Shown piece by piece: positions 12,132-19,980 of a stretch of 20,663 nucleotides of DNA (the first letter of the stretch is position 1; each line of letters starts with the position of its first letter). The notes beneath the pieces are model-generated. The model saw only the letters and a list, made by a program, of their open reading frames with translations. It was not told where the DNA came from and did no database searches. The position numbers and the translations under genes are program-made. The DNA is from a virus, in IMG/VR virus record IMGVR_UViG_3300047994_000180, positions 1 through 20,663 of that record; one strand, written 5' to 3'.

Positions 12132-15100
12132 TATGCTAGTTGTACCAAGTTATCTCTTAGTGAATCAAGAACAGGTCCTAAAGCTGCTGAATTTCCATTA
12201 GCAACATCGGTAATAAATGCTTTATATTCATCTGAACCTTGATGAGAATGTGATGCATCAGCAAGTGCTGTTCTTAGTTGATAATAAAATGTACCCGACA
12301 TATTTACATCTCCCGAAGTATCAATTGTTGCAAGAAAATTCTTTAACTTGATTGCTTTTTCCGATAAATCTTTAGCACCTTCAAAATTTCCACCATCAAT
12401 ATAACGCTTGATACGATTGTTGATTTGAAGAACTGCTTGATTTCCAAGTTTCTTAAGTACAGGACGTACCTTTTTAAAGATAATCGAGATTGCTTTTTGT
12501 TCAAACATCTCGGGGGTCTTCTTCATATCGGCTCTTTTATTTATTTTATCGCGAGGAACGGCACCATATCTCCATCCTTTACGATTGATAGAATCACTTT
12601 CTTCGTCATCTGGTCGATCTTGTACACCAGTAACCCAAATTGTCTGGAGTCTACCAATTTGTGCAGCCAATAGATCAAATGCATTGTCGGAATTTTGAAT
12701 ATCCTTATTTGCAATCTTACCCATTCTTGCTTTAGATACAGTTGGATCACCAAAACGGTCTGATTTTTCTGGATTTTTTTCTTCTGGCTTTAGTAATTCT
12801 GGATCAATTTGTTGTCCATCGTCGGTAAAAGCAATAATTTGATACGGAATAGTATTATCGCGAGCTGGATTATATTCTTTACCTTTCATATCAAATTCTT
12901 CTTTTCTATCATTAATATATTTTGTGTATGGCTTTATAGCAGCAACACCATTTGATGCCGAGACAATAACAAAGTTATCTCCATTCTTTTTAAATTCAGT
13001 CCATAGAGGTCTATGGATGTCGGCGTTTGTAATTTTTAGAGGTTGCAAATCGGCATCATTGTCTAAACGATGGCGCTTGTGCAACCAGCGAACTAAATGT
13101 TGTCCGCCTGGCTTTTTACCAATTAGTTTGCTTAGTGAACTTTCTTTGATAAATGCTTCATCGAGTTCAGCACCAAATTTAATCTTCTCAAAAAGTGTTG
13201 CCTTTAAGAAATTTTGTGCTTCTGTTAAACGTGGGAAATCATTATTCATATATGGAATAGAAGGTGCGCCAGGAGTTACCGCATCTTGATCAGGATATGC
13301 ATAGATATATTGTCCGACTGGATCGCGAACTACGTGGAATCTTACACCATCGGCTCTAAATTCCCTAATATCTGGCTTATATCCGGGAATGGCCATACCG
13401 AAACTTAGATCTACCTTTCCTAAATCTTCAGCATTATTTAGAAGCCATGAACCCACTGCGCGCATTTCTGCATCTGTATTTGGACCTTTTCCATCTACAT
13501 TAGCAATAGTTTGAATTTGTTCAAGTGGAGTTCTAGTAAACATACCGAATACCTGTCTACCCATTCCGCGAATATTTTTTTGCATAAATCCTGGAAGATT
13601 TTCTACATCATGCCACTCTGGAGACTGTACACCAGTTGCTTGCATTGCTTTAGAAATAACAGCCGGAACATCTGCCCCAGTAACATGAGCTACTTCAGAT
13701 CCGGGTATTTCCGGTTCAAGTTCTGGTTCTCCAGTACCTGCCTCTGGATTAATGCGATTCATTAAATCACGCATAGAAGGCGAATCTCCAATACCGGATG
13801 TTTTTTGCCTTGTATTTGCAGCACTCGATTTAGGAAGAGACATCGAACCTGGAACTTCTGGATTATCTTCGGGCTCGTCAATAACAGTAGGAGCATTTTT
13901 GTTGCCAAGAATATCCATATCATCAAAATCAAATCCGACATCATGTTTTGTTTTTGTCGATTTTGTTTCTTCGGAAACTTTACCCATAACTTCATCATGA
14001 ATCTTAGTTAATTGCGTTGGATCCATACTCATAAGTTCATTAGCATGATACATCTTTGATGACTTGCTTAATCCTAAATCTTGCATGTATTCGATTTGAT
14101 CAACAAGTGCTAATGCGTCATCACCATTCATTGATGGATGAGACATTTCTTTATTAAATTCTCCACGAGCAACTTCATCGTCTATATCTGGTTCTTCTGT
14201 TGAAAGATCATCGTGAGATGGATCATACCATCCTTCTTCATCAAGATTTTCGTCACCATAAGTCATTGGCGAATTTTGTCCCCCTGTTGGAACTACTCTT
14301 GTAGACTGAACAATATTTCCAAGTTTAACACCTTTACCAGAACGTGGTTTTTCGGAAAAATGTTCCTCTTCTTCGTCTACTTCGCCCAGCAAAGGCATCT
14401 CGACTTCAATTTCTCCAGGAACTTCTTCACACCCGTGCATCTCATTTTTATCATGATGACCACACATAGGACAGACTTTCGATTCTCCATCTGACATACT
14501 CATTTCTGGATTATTTTCTGGAAAGCATTCTGAACAATCCCAAGAACCACATCCGCAAACGTGTCCCGGCATTACTTCTGCTATTTCTTGTACACTTTCT
14601 GTGTTTAGTGCTTCTTCGACCGCACCAATCCATTTACTAAATTCGTCTCTTTGATCCATTGCTGGCTCCCTTGATTGCATACCAACATTCTGTGGTTGTT
14701 CGAGTTTTACGTTATCTGATCCTAAGGACATTGGTGATAAATTACCATCGTTATCCATTTCTCCAAAATTATCTTTTGCATCTTGTTCTAGAACTGTTGC
14801 TACATTTGCAACGGGAACAACAATCTGTTTATTATCAAAACTAATGATACAATCTTGTCCTGTTGTACCGTATCCGATAAAAACACCAAATCCGGGTCCG
14901 ATAACAGCGCCATAAACATCTGCAACTTTTACCATATCACCTGGACGAAATTCTGGCTTGTCCCTTTGTGTTCCAATAGAATCAGCTTCCTGACTCATAT
15001 GAAACCAATCGTTTCCTTTTTGATACGGATCTTCGTAATCGCGTTCTGGTGCAGAAAATCCATCAGCGGAAAGTTCTCTATTGATACCTTTTATATCAAT

Positions 15101-15268
15101 TATGGCACCATTAGGAGTGCTATGCATAAATCTTCCCGTGCCGCCACCGAATTTTGGATCAATCATTACGGTAGCGTGTTTTTTGAACATTACCTGTTTT
15201 TCAGGTTGGTTCGAAAATACTGCCGGAACGCTTTCCATAATTTTTAGCCATTTTCTAATATCTGACAT
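12131..15268 (-). CDS. Giant multidomain putative virion protein, 1045 aa
   Basis: Starts Met-Ser-Asp-Ile-Arg-Lys-Trp-Leu-Lys-Ile-Met-Glu-Ser, a capsid-targeting-like peptide (Ile-Met-Glu|Ser). Residues 105-160 form a KOW/SH3-like beta segment (Phe-Arg-Pro-Gly-Asp-Met-Val-Lys-Val). Residues 238-280 hold a cysteine cluster (Cys238, 240, 245, 248, 266, 269, 280; His271-272), likely zinc-binding. Residues 290-560 are acidic and low-complexity; after about 640 comes a folded Lys-rich C-terminal region with an internal Ile-Lys-Glu-Ser site. AAGGA precedes the ATG at 15268, and a GATAAATA late box lies 25 bases upstream. A structural, head-internal or DNA-delivery role is inferred; I know of no established function. 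Confidence 0.83.
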   Translation of the reverse strand: MSDIRKWLKIMESVPAVFSNQPEKQVMFKKHATVMIDPKFGGGTGRFMHSTPNGAIIDIKGINRELSADGFSAPERDYEDPYQKGNDWFHMSQEADSIGTQRDKPEFRPGDMVKVADVYGAVIGPGFGVFIGYGTTGQDCIISFDNKQIVVPVANVATVLEQDAKDNFGEMDNDGNLSPMSLGSDNVKLEQPQNVGMQSREPAMDQRDEFSKWIGAVEEALNTESVQEIAEVMPGHVCGCGSWDCSECFPENNPEMSMSDGESKVCPMCGHHDKNEMHGCEEVPGEIEVEMPLLGEVDEEEEHFSEKPRSGKGVKLGNIVQSTRVVPTGGQNSPMTYGDENLDEEGWYDPSHDDLSTEEPDIDDEVARGEFNKEMSHPSMNGDDALALVDQIEYMQDLGLSKSSKMYHANELMSMDPTQLTKIHDEVMGKVSEETKSTKTKHDVGFDFDDMDILGNKNAPTVIDEPEDNPEVPGSMSLPKSSAANTRQKTSGIGDSPSMRDLMNRINPEAGTGEPELEPEIPGSEVAHVTGADVPAVISKAMQATGVQSPEWHDVENLPGFMQKNIRGMGRQVFGMFTRTPLEQIQTIANVDGKGPNTDAEMRAVGSWLLNNAEDLGKVDLSFGMAIPGYKPDIREFRADGVRFHVVRDPVGQYIYAYPDQDAVTPGAPSIPYMNNDFPRLTEAQNFLKATLFEKIKFGAELDEAFIKESSLSKLIGKKPGGQHLVRWLHKRHRLDNDADLQPLKITNADIHRPLWTEFKKNGDNFVIVSASNGVAAIKPYTKYINDRKEEFDMKGKEYNPARDNTIPYQIIAFTDDGQQIDPELLKPEEKNPEKSDRFGDPTVSKARMGKIANKDIQNSDNAFDLLAAQIGRLQTIWVTGVQDRPDDEESDSINRKGWRYGAVPRDKINKRADMKKTPEMFEQKAISIIFKKVRPVLKKLGNQAVLQINNRIKRYIDGGNFEGAKDLSEKAIKLKNFLATIDTSGDVNMSGTFYYQLRTALADASHSHQGSDEYKAFITDVANGNSAALGPVLDSLRDNLVQLA

Positions 15269-15293
15269 TTAGCCGTCCTTGTTCTAATCTTTG

Positions 15294-15301
15294 TATTTAT
15301 C
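15294..15301 (-). promoter_or_regulatory. Late-promoter-like box GATAAATA of the large-protein operon
   Basis: GATAAATA (15301-15294, minus strand) sits 25 bases before the ATG of the 1045-residue gene, with AAGGA between. It lies just after the RNA ligase terminator, in a true intergenic gap, and is the best-placed late-type box in the window. Confidence 0.6.
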
Positions 15302-15326
15302 AAGGATCGCCCTTATTTCGGCCATT

Positions 15327-15352
15327 AAAAAAGGCACTTTTCAAAGTGCCTT
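15327..15352 (-). terminator. Rho-independent terminator of the ligase operon
   Basis: Bases 15331-15339 pair with 15344-15352 (AAGGCACTT/AAGTGCCTT) around a four-base loop; on the minus strand the stem runs into a T-rich tract. It lies 15 bases beyond the RNA ligase stop. The plus strand also has a T-rich exit, so it may work both ways. Confidence 0.85.
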
Positions 15353-15367
15353 TATTATTTGTCATTT

Positions 15368-15988
15368 TTATTTCTTTAGTTCGTTCGGAATAAGCATTTG
15401 TGTACGCCAGTGGCTTTCATTATCGACGTGTCCCTTGCGGACGTATTTAGCCACAGATTTACCAAAATCGTTATAATGAAAACTTCTGGCAAACCTAATT
15501 ACGAAGCCTTCGTCTTTCTCAAAGTCCAATTCTTCGTGAAGTTTCCTGATTTTAGCTTCATCCCATATGCCATCGTAGATAATGGGGACAGGAACAATGC
15601 CTAGAAGGTCGAAATATTGCAGAGTATCGTCCCAACTCAGACACATATTAGAATCGTCCCAGATGGAAAAGCCCATAAAGTACGAGGGCAGATCTGTGTA
15701 GTGGATCGCGTGCCTGGCCCACAGGTTCTCACCGCAAATTCGCCAGTTTTCGGGGATACTATGCGCTATCTGTGCGTGTAGTTGCTTGACCCAGTCGCGG
15801 TCAACGCCTCCCCTGCTGTCTAAACTACGGGCATGAACAAAATCCGGTCGCATGGTAGTGTTTTCACCATCCATTTTCTTCGACCCTATCACTCGCTCAC
15901 CAACAAACGACGAAAGGTCCGTAAGGACCTTGTCATCACTCGTGAAGCCTGGGCTCCACGGGAGGTGGTAAGTGCGTGGATATTTCAT
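15368..15988 (-). CDS. RNA ligase (Rnl2-like nucleotidyltransferase)
   Basis: Predicted ATP-dependent RNA ligase that seals 3'-OH/5'-phosphate breaks, for example tRNA cut by host defences. Nucleotidyltransferase motifs are visible: motif I Lys38-Met-Asp-Gly-Glu (adenylated Lys38), a His-Ala-Arg-Ser-Leu-Asp-Ser-Arg stretch (52-59), motif III near Gly-Glu-Asn-Leu-Trp-Ala-Arg (86-92), motif IV Asp-Glu-Gly-Phe-Val-Ile-Arg (159-165) and motif V Val-Ala-Lys-Tyr-Val-Arg-Lys (179-185). At 206 residues it is catalytic core only, without the C-terminal domain of T4 Rnl2. The ATG overlaps the preceding stop (ATGA). It appears more GC-rich than its neighbours by eye. Last gene of the ligase operon. Confidence 0.9.
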   Translation of the reverse strand: MKYPRTYHLPWSPGFTSDDKVLTDLSSFVGERVIGSKKMDGENTTMRPDFVHARSLDSRGGVDRDWVKQLHAQIAHSIPENWRICGENLWARHAIHYTDLPSYFMGFSIWDDSNMCLSWDDTLQYFDLLGIVPVPIIYDGIWDEAKIRKLHEELDFEKDEGFVIRFARSFHYNDFGKSVAKYVRKGHVDNESHWRTQMLIPNELKK

Positions 15989-16149
15989 TTACAAATCTTT
16001 TGAATATCGTCTGCAGACTTACCAGCCTTAACAGACTCAATTCTGCATTGTGTTTTTGAATAGTCTTCGTATACCGTACTGCCGACTAGGGCAATAAGAA
16101 ATAAAGACAATCCAATATAATACCATCCAATATAATACCATTTAGTCAT
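15985..16149 (-). CDS. Small membrane protein between the two ligases, 54 aa
   Basis: This short ORF fills the whole gap between DNA ligase and RNA ligase, with ATGA overlaps at both ends and AAAGGA before its ATG at 16149. It has one predicted transmembrane helix (about residues 7-26, Ile/Leu/Tyr/Gly-rich) and a charged C-terminal half with Cys35 and Cys53. The start encodes Trp-Tyr-Tyr-Ile-Gly twice in a row, from a tandem 15-base DNA repeat. The perfect packing argues strongly that it is real. Role unknown; a membrane anchor, inhibitor or lysis accessory are only guesses. Confidence 0.8.
   Translation of the reverse strand: MTKWYYIGWYYIGLSLFLIALVGSTVYEDYSKTQCRIESVKAGKSADDIQKICK
16112..16141 (-). 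repeat. Tandem duplication, 2 x 15 bp
   Basis: The plus-strand unit CCAATATAATACCAT occurs twice without interruption (16112-16126 and 16127-16141). It keeps the reading frame of the small membrane protein and doubles the Trp-Tyr-Tyr-Ile-Gly segment at the start of its membrane helix. Confidence 0.95.
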
Positions 16150-17492
16150 TTGATTTCCTTTGTAGAATCTGCAATCAGTTTGTCTGTTCGAAATGAACTA
16201 AATCTAGGAAGAAAAAGGCTATCACTAGTGCCACGCCCCTTGCTGCTAATTCGTTCATTGTATAATATTTCAACAATGGTACCTTTCAAGTTATCAAAAT
16301 TGTCGGTAATCCATTGACGCAACTCGTCGGAAAATCCGCTAATCGATACCTCGACTAGACGATCGCTGGATGCACAGATCAAACTACCTACCATTCCAAC
16401 AAATTTGCCTTCACCTGGATTATAGCCGATAATTTCTAAATCACACGACTTCTCAGCTTTCATCTTTACAAGATGCTTGCTGCGGGTGTCTTCCCAATGA
16501 CCGCAGAAGTTTTTCAGGATGGTACCTTCTTCGCCTGCAGCCAGCAATTCGTTGAAGTGAGTAACTGCTTCCTCTAGACTGTTGACAATCTTAAACGGAA
16601 TCGGACGGAAACGAAGAGGACCGTAAGTAAGAACATGTGAGGTAAATTTGGAATCAGAACGTATCAGTGTTCCTGCACAGATAAGCTTTTCGAAACGTGT
16701 CTTGTAGTCTTCTTTAGACTTACCAGCATAGAATTCAGACAGCGGAAATGCATCCCACACCTGAAATCGCACCAGTGCTGCTTCTTCTTGACTAATAGTT
16801 CCTTTAATTGCCTTGTTGATAATACCGTTGCCAGTTTTACGGTCAATAATATTTTCGGAAAAATCAACAACAACAAATTCGCCGTCATAAAACATATCAG
16901 TATGATATTGCTCGCTTAAAAGAAGCATATCCCTATCTAACTCACCTAGCAAGTCAATTGCACGACCAGAACGACCACATAAGGTTACTTTTCCGTTCTT
17001 AACAATAACGTTTGCACGTAGGCCGTCAGCCTTTAATTGACTGTATGCCGGATAGGTAATATTTTTAATGTTCTTGTCGTCATAGGGGCGAGCAAGTAAA
17101 CAAGGATATTCGGGAATGTAGTTTTTAATTACGGCGTTGACTGTACCGTCCGCCATACCGCAGCGAAGATCTTTACCGATAATCCTAGAAACAACAATGG
17201 CATCATCGAGAGAGACGCTAGAAAGGATATTACGCAGATGCTCAATACCTGCGTTACCAGTGACTGTTCTCTCAGCAAGCCTTTCAAGTTCAACCAATGC
17301 CCAGTCGAGGGTCTGTCCACCTTTTGGGTCATAATCTGGAATTTTTCTAATGTAAAAGTTAAAATATGGATTCAAAGCCATTTTTACAACCTTTAAGAAC
17401 AATGCGTTGTCCTTATGTTGTTCGATAAGTGCAAGCTTATGACTACGCTTAGTATCCGAACCAATGCTTTCGAGAATATTTAGAATGCTCAT
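16146..17492 (-). CDS. ATP-dependent DNA ligase, T4 gp30-like
   Basis: Seals nicks in duplex DNA during replication and repair, using ATP. The 448-residue protein has the ligase motifs: Lys154-Ala-Asp-Gly (adenylated lysine, motif I), Arg-Ser-Gly-Arg (174-177), Asp-Gly-Glu-Phe-Val-Val-Val-Asp (203-210, motif III), Glu-Glu-Gly-Thr-Ile-Leu-Lys (321-327, motif IV) and Leu-Val-Lys-Met-Lys (341-345, motif V), followed by an OB-fold region. The N-terminus (Ile-Leu-Asn-Ile-Leu-Glu-Ser-Ile-Gly) matches the T4 ligase start in style; T4 gp30 is slightly longer at 487. AAAGG precedes the ATG at 17492 and an early-type promoter lies upstream. It heads an operon with a membrane peptide and RNA ligase. Confidence 0.95.
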   Translation of the reverse strand: MSILNILESIGSDTKRSHKLALIEQHKDNALFLKVVKMALNPYFNFYIRKIPDYDPKGGQTLDWALVELERLAERTVTGNAGIEHLRNILSSVSLDDAIVVSRIIGKDLRCGMADGTVNAVIKNYIPEYPCLLARPYDDKNIKNITYPAYSQLKADGLRANVIVKNGKVTLCGRSGRAIDLLGELDRDMLLLSEQYHTDMFYDGEFVVVDFSENIIDRKTGNGIINKAIKGTISQEEAALVRFQVWDAFPLSEFYAGKSKEDYKTRFEKLICAGTLIRSDSKFTSHVLTYGPLRFRPIPFKIVNSLEEAVTHFNELLAAGEEGTILKNFCGHWEDTRSKHLVKMKAEKSCDLEIIGYNPGEGKFVGMVGSLICASSDRLVEVSISGFSDELRQWITDNFDNLKGTIVEILYNERISSKGRGTSDSLFLPRFSSFRTDKLIADSTKEIK

Positions 17493-17512
17493 AGTATGCC
17501 TTTGTTGCCACT

Positions 17513-17541
17513 ATTATGTAGCACTGTGTCGACTATGTCAA
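17513..17541 (-). promoter_or_regulatory. Sigma70-like early promoter of the ligase operon
   Basis: Minus-strand TTGACA (17541-17536), 17-base spacer, CATAAT (17518-17513). The -35 overlaps the stop codon of the upstream 57-residue gene. The DNA ligase start follows at 17492. Confidence 0.65.
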
Positions 17542-17711
17542 TCGGTATCTTGAAAATTAGATTTAAGTTCTTTTTCTATTATGTATTCTGCCATCTCTGG
17601 AAATAATACGATATACATCCTATCATGGTGTTTTTCACAATATGATTTGCCTAGGATAGTAGGTGCTCTACATCCCTCCCCCTCCCCAATCCAGACACAA
17701 ACAGATTGCAT
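17538..17711 (-). CDS. Small Cys/His zinc-finger-like protein, 57 aa
   Basis: Cysteines at 5, 14 and 25 with His28-His29 (Cys-x8-Cys-x10-Cys-x2-His) suggest a single zinc site. The segment Ala-Pro-Thr-Ile-Leu-Gly-Lys-Ser-Tyr-Cys-Glu-Lys-His resembles, from memory, a family of small proteins common in large phages, and the rest is a charged helix (Met-Ala-Glu-Tyr-Ile-Ile-Glu-Lys-Glu-Leu). The ATG at 17711 forms a TAATG overlap with the upstream stop, so it is coupled to the 109-residue gene. Function unknown; nucleic-acid or protein binding is plausible. GGGGAGGGGGAGG inside the coding strand is an unusual purine run for this genome. Confidence 0.82.
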   Translation of the reverse strand: MQSVCVWIGEGEGCRAPTILGKSYCEKHHDRMYIVLFPEMAEYIIEKELKSNFQDTD

Positions 17712-18040
17712 TACTCGTCTTGATCTTCAATATATTCGAGGATAATTTTATCGTAATTATTCTTGATTGCAAACTCAATAACTTCAGCAAGTACAATTTC
17801 TTCTACTGTAGAAGAATACCAAAGAACTTTATTGTGATTTACTTGTTCAAAATTTGATAATACTTTTATTGACTTTTCAAGATATTCATCAAATGTGCCA
17901 AATTCCTCATTATAGGGGCCAAGTGCTGCATCGAGAATATCAGATTGTGTCATAATCTGAATTGTTTTTAGTATTTTACCTGAACGATCGGCGACTGTAT
18001 AATCTGTGCCTAAAGAAAGAACATCGGTATTTTTGTACAT
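17711..18040 (-). CDS. Hypothetical acidic protein, 109 aa
   Basis: I start at the ATG at 18040, which forms a TAATG overlap with the SOD stop and has GAGG upstream; a longer frame to 18070 would run further into the SOD gene. The protein begins Met-Tyr-Lys-Asn-Thr-Asp-Val-Leu-Ser-Leu-Gly-Thr-Asp-Tyr and has an acidic C-terminus (Glu-Tyr-Ile-Glu-Asp-Gln-Asp-Glu). Two helix-like hydrophobic segments occur but no membrane span. Coupling to SOD suggests co-expression; no family recognised. Confidence 0.8.
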   Translation of the reverse strand: MYKNTDVLSLGTDYTVADRSGKILKTIQIMTQSDILDAALGPYNEEFGTFDEYLEKSIKVLSNFEQVNHNKVLWYSSTVEEIVLAEVIEFAIKNNYDKIILEYIEDQDE

Positions 18041-18588
18041 TATGATAACCTCACATTTACAATATCCCAATTCACTATTTTCCAGAATTCTTTTAAATAT
18101 TTTTCTTTATCAGCACCGTAGTCTCTTTGGTAAGAATGTTCCCACATATCTATAATAAATGCTACGTTATCTGTAATTTTATGATTTGGAATGGTTTTAA
18201 TAGCACCTGATGTGCTGAGATACACCCAACCCGAACCGTGTATGCCAAGGGCTATTTCGGTTAGTTTAGATTTGAATGAATCGAAGCTCCCAAATTTATT
18301 TTCAATAAGAATTTGAGATGCCCCGGTTGGTTTATTGTTATTCTTAGGTGCCTGAAGCTGCGTAAAGAATAGTGTATGTAATTTTGCTCCGGCTGTCTGA
18401 AATTCGCCTTTGCCTGCAAGTGATTTCTTTACATAATTTTTGTATAATGTGCCATAATGTAAAGAGATTATTTCTTTTGAAAGTACTGGTGATAGAGCAC
18501 TTTCTGATACTGGTAGCTTTGCATAGTAAACATCTTGTTCTGCTGTTACTTTTTCAATAAGAGTGCGAAATGAGGTTGGATCATTCAT
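18040..18588 (-). CDS. Fe/Mn-type superoxide dismutase
   Basis: Predicted to convert superoxide to oxygen and hydrogen peroxide. All four metal ligands are in place: His44 (Ser-Leu-His-Tyr-Gly), His71 (Lys-Leu-His-Thr-Leu-Phe-Phe), Asp147 and His151 in Asp-Met-Trp-Glu-His-Ser-Tyr. The Gly-Ser-Gly-Trp-Val-Tyr-Leu segment (118-124) and the C-terminal Trp-Lys-Ile-Val-Asn-Trp are also typical. Length (182) is slightly short of bacterial SodA/SodB, and Fe versus Mn cannot be decided by eye. No signal peptide, so cytoplasmic. The ATG at 18588 has no Shine-Dalgarno sequence; a CATAAATA box lies five bases before it. It is coupled downstream to an acidic small protein. Confidence 0.92.
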   Translation of the reverse strand: MNDPTSFRTLIEKVTAEQDVYYAKLPVSESALSPVLSKEIISLHYGTLYKNYVKKSLAGKGEFQTAGAKLHTLFFTQLQAPKNNNKPTGASQILIENKFGSFDSFKSKLTEIALGIHGSGWVYLSTSGAIKTIPNHKITDNVAFIIDMWEHSYQRDYGADKEKYLKEFWKIVNWDIVNVRLS

Positions 18589-18593
18589 AGTAG

Positions 18594-18601
18594 TATTTAT
18601 G
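18594..18601 (-). promoter_or_regulatory. Late-promoter-like box CATAAATA, five bases before ATG
   Basis: CATAAATA (18601-18594, minus strand), then CTACT, then the ATG of superoxide dismutase. It overlaps the stop codon of the upstream gene. The spacing to ATG equals that at dCMP deaminase and at the plus-strand gene. Confidence 0.5.
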
Positions 18602-19634
18602 TGAAATGTAGAAACTTTGACTTGATTTCGTAAAACCGTTTTGCTCCTGCCATTCTCTCTAGAACAGCTCTATCAACGATTTCCTTAATATATTCGGATA
18701 CAACTTCTTCAATTTTATCAAAAGGAATATCATTAATATTAATATTTGATACATTAATAAATGTATCATTAGAAATTTCTTGACCTTGTATTGCTGGGAA
18801 GAAGGTAACATTAGCACCTTCTCTTAAAATATTTCTATAGTCGATATTTATATCGTAATTATTTGCTACCGGTTGTACCGATAGTATAGTATGAAAATTT
18901 CTACCGTCAGAATTTACGCATCCAAAAATTTCAACTTTAGAATTATGATGTGCGGTAATTCTATTTTCATCTATTATGCCCGAAGAACCTTTACCAAATG
19001 TTATATGACTATAGGCTGAAGATTCAAGTGCAATGATATTTCTATACACAAACGAAAGTGCCGAAATATGATTTTTATAAAATGTAGATAAATGTAGACT
19101 AGAAGAAATTCCAAGAATATAATTAGTTACACAATTTAATGCACAATGACTTTCTATTTCTTCTACTATTTCTACAGATAATGTGTCATTTATTTTAAAT
19201 ACAACAACTGAATTATAAAATGTTTCATAATCAGTTTTGTAAGTTACATAAATTGGTTCATCTATATCGCCTACAATCTCAAACATAGTGTGATTTTGGC
19301 ATACAAGATAAGCCAATGTCGAAAATGTTTCGGCATTATATAGACTTTTTGGATTACTATTTTGATTATTAGACTCGACTGAATTAGTAATCAAAATGTA
19401 AGGATGATCATACATTTCTTTACTGACATGTATTTCATTACCGGAAATAATTATGGTCATACCCTTTAGGGTAGGATCTACAATCATTTGCGTTTTATTA
19501 TTTTGAATTAAAAAACGCTGTTCGAAAAATTTATCAAGTTCGGTATTTTTGTATTTTTCTTGTGAAGCTGAATACAATAATTCCGAATAATATTTTCCTA
19601 AAAAAGTTTTAATTGGTATAAGATTTGTCGACAT
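18597..19634 (-). CDS. Uncharacterised beta-rich protein, possibly SufB/SufD-like, 345 aa
   Basis: Not firmly recognised. The first 100 residues are mixed alpha/beta. Residues about 140-290 show regularly spaced short strands (such as Val-Val-Val-Phe-Lys-Ile, Ile-Ala-Leu-Glu-Ser-Ser-Ala-Tyr-Ser-His, Asn-Ser-Lys-Val-Glu-Ile-Phe-Gly) that recall the beta-helix of the Fe-S scaffold proteins SufB/SufD, followed by a C-terminal helical region with Lys-Ile-Glu-Glu-Val-Val. The resemblance is one of pattern only; the catalytic Cys/His of SufB are not identifiable. If right, adjacency to SOD would make an iron-sulfur/oxidative-stress pair. GGGA lies before the ATG at 19634 and a late-type box upstream. 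Very AT-rich. Confidence 0.75.
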   Translation of the reverse strand: MSTNLIPIKTFLGKYYSELLYSASQEKYKNTELDKFFEQRFLIQNNKTQMIVDPTLKGMTIIISGNEIHVSKEMYDHPYILITNSVESNNQNSNPKSLYNAETFSTLAYLVCQNHTMFEIVGDIDEPIYVTYKTDYETFYNSVVVFKINDTLSVEIVEEIESHCALNCVTNYILGISSSLHLSTFYKNHISALSFVYRNIIALESSAYSHITFGKGSSGIIDENRITAHHNSKVEIFGCVNSDGRNFHTILSVQPVANNYDINIDYRNILREGANVTFFPAIQGQEISNDTFINVSNININDIPFDKIEEVVSEYIKEIVDRAVLERMAGAKRFYEIKSKFLHFT

Positions 19635-19658
19635 CGATTTCCCGTATCTGCTACGAGA

Positions 19659-19666
19659 TATTTATT
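19659..19666 (-). promoter_or_regulatory. Late-promoter-like box AATAAATA
   Basis: AATAAATA (19666-19659, minus strand) lies in the short gap between clpS and the 345-residue gene, 24 bases before its ATG. The placement fits a late promoter, though AT-rich chance matches are possible. Confidence 0.4.
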
Positions 19667-19667
19667 G

Positions 19668-19973
19668 TTATAGTTCTTCAAAAGTAGCAGTTAAAGGAAA
19701 TCCATTAGCACGGGAAAACATTAATGTTTCCAGTGCTTTTTCTTCTGCGATCTCCCTAGTATATGGAGATCCGGCTATGCCTTGTCCTTCTACATGAATT
19801 GCTTTTGTTATTTCAATTGCATCTTCTACATTTCTATGAAAAATTTGTACAAGTACCATGATAACAAAATCAAAGGTAGTAGAATCATCGTTATGCAGTA
19901 AAACTTTATACAGTTTAGGTTCCTGTATTTGAGTTACTGATTCAACTTTATCAAGAATGCCAGTATCAGACAT
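19668..19973 (-). CDS. clpS: ClpS N-degron adaptor
   Basis: ClpS binds N-terminal destabilising residues (N-end rule) and delivers proteins to ClpAP. The 101-residue protein covers the whole core: Tyr-Lys-Val-Leu-Leu-His-Asn28-Asp29-Asp30 (binding-pocket Asn/Asp), Phe-Asp-Phe-Val, Ile-His60-Val-Glu-Gly-Gln-Gly (pocket His), Tyr-Thr-Arg-Glu-Ile-Ala-Glu-Glu-Lys and the final Gly-Phe-Pro-Leu. The N-terminal tail of about 18 residues, needed for ClpA regulation, is present. It has its own sigma70-like promoter within a long inverted repeat, seven bases of which separate from the ATG. With clpP in the same window it could steer the host Clp system. Confidence 0.93.
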   Translation of the reverse strand: MSDTGILDKVESVTQIQEPKLYKVLLHNDDSTTFDFVIMVLVQIFHRNVEDAIEITKAIHVEGQGIAGSPYTREIAEEKALETLMFSRANGFPLTATFEEL

Positions 19974-19980
19974 GATAAAT

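Noticed and set aside
12425-15272. Many antisense ORFs across the 1045-residue gene
   Set aside because: No ribosome-binding sites or motifs; the opposite strand has a single long coherent frame.
16839-16866. TTGACC-N16-TATTAT promoter-like sequence
   Set aside because: It lies inside the DNA ligase coding region, far from any start; probably chance.
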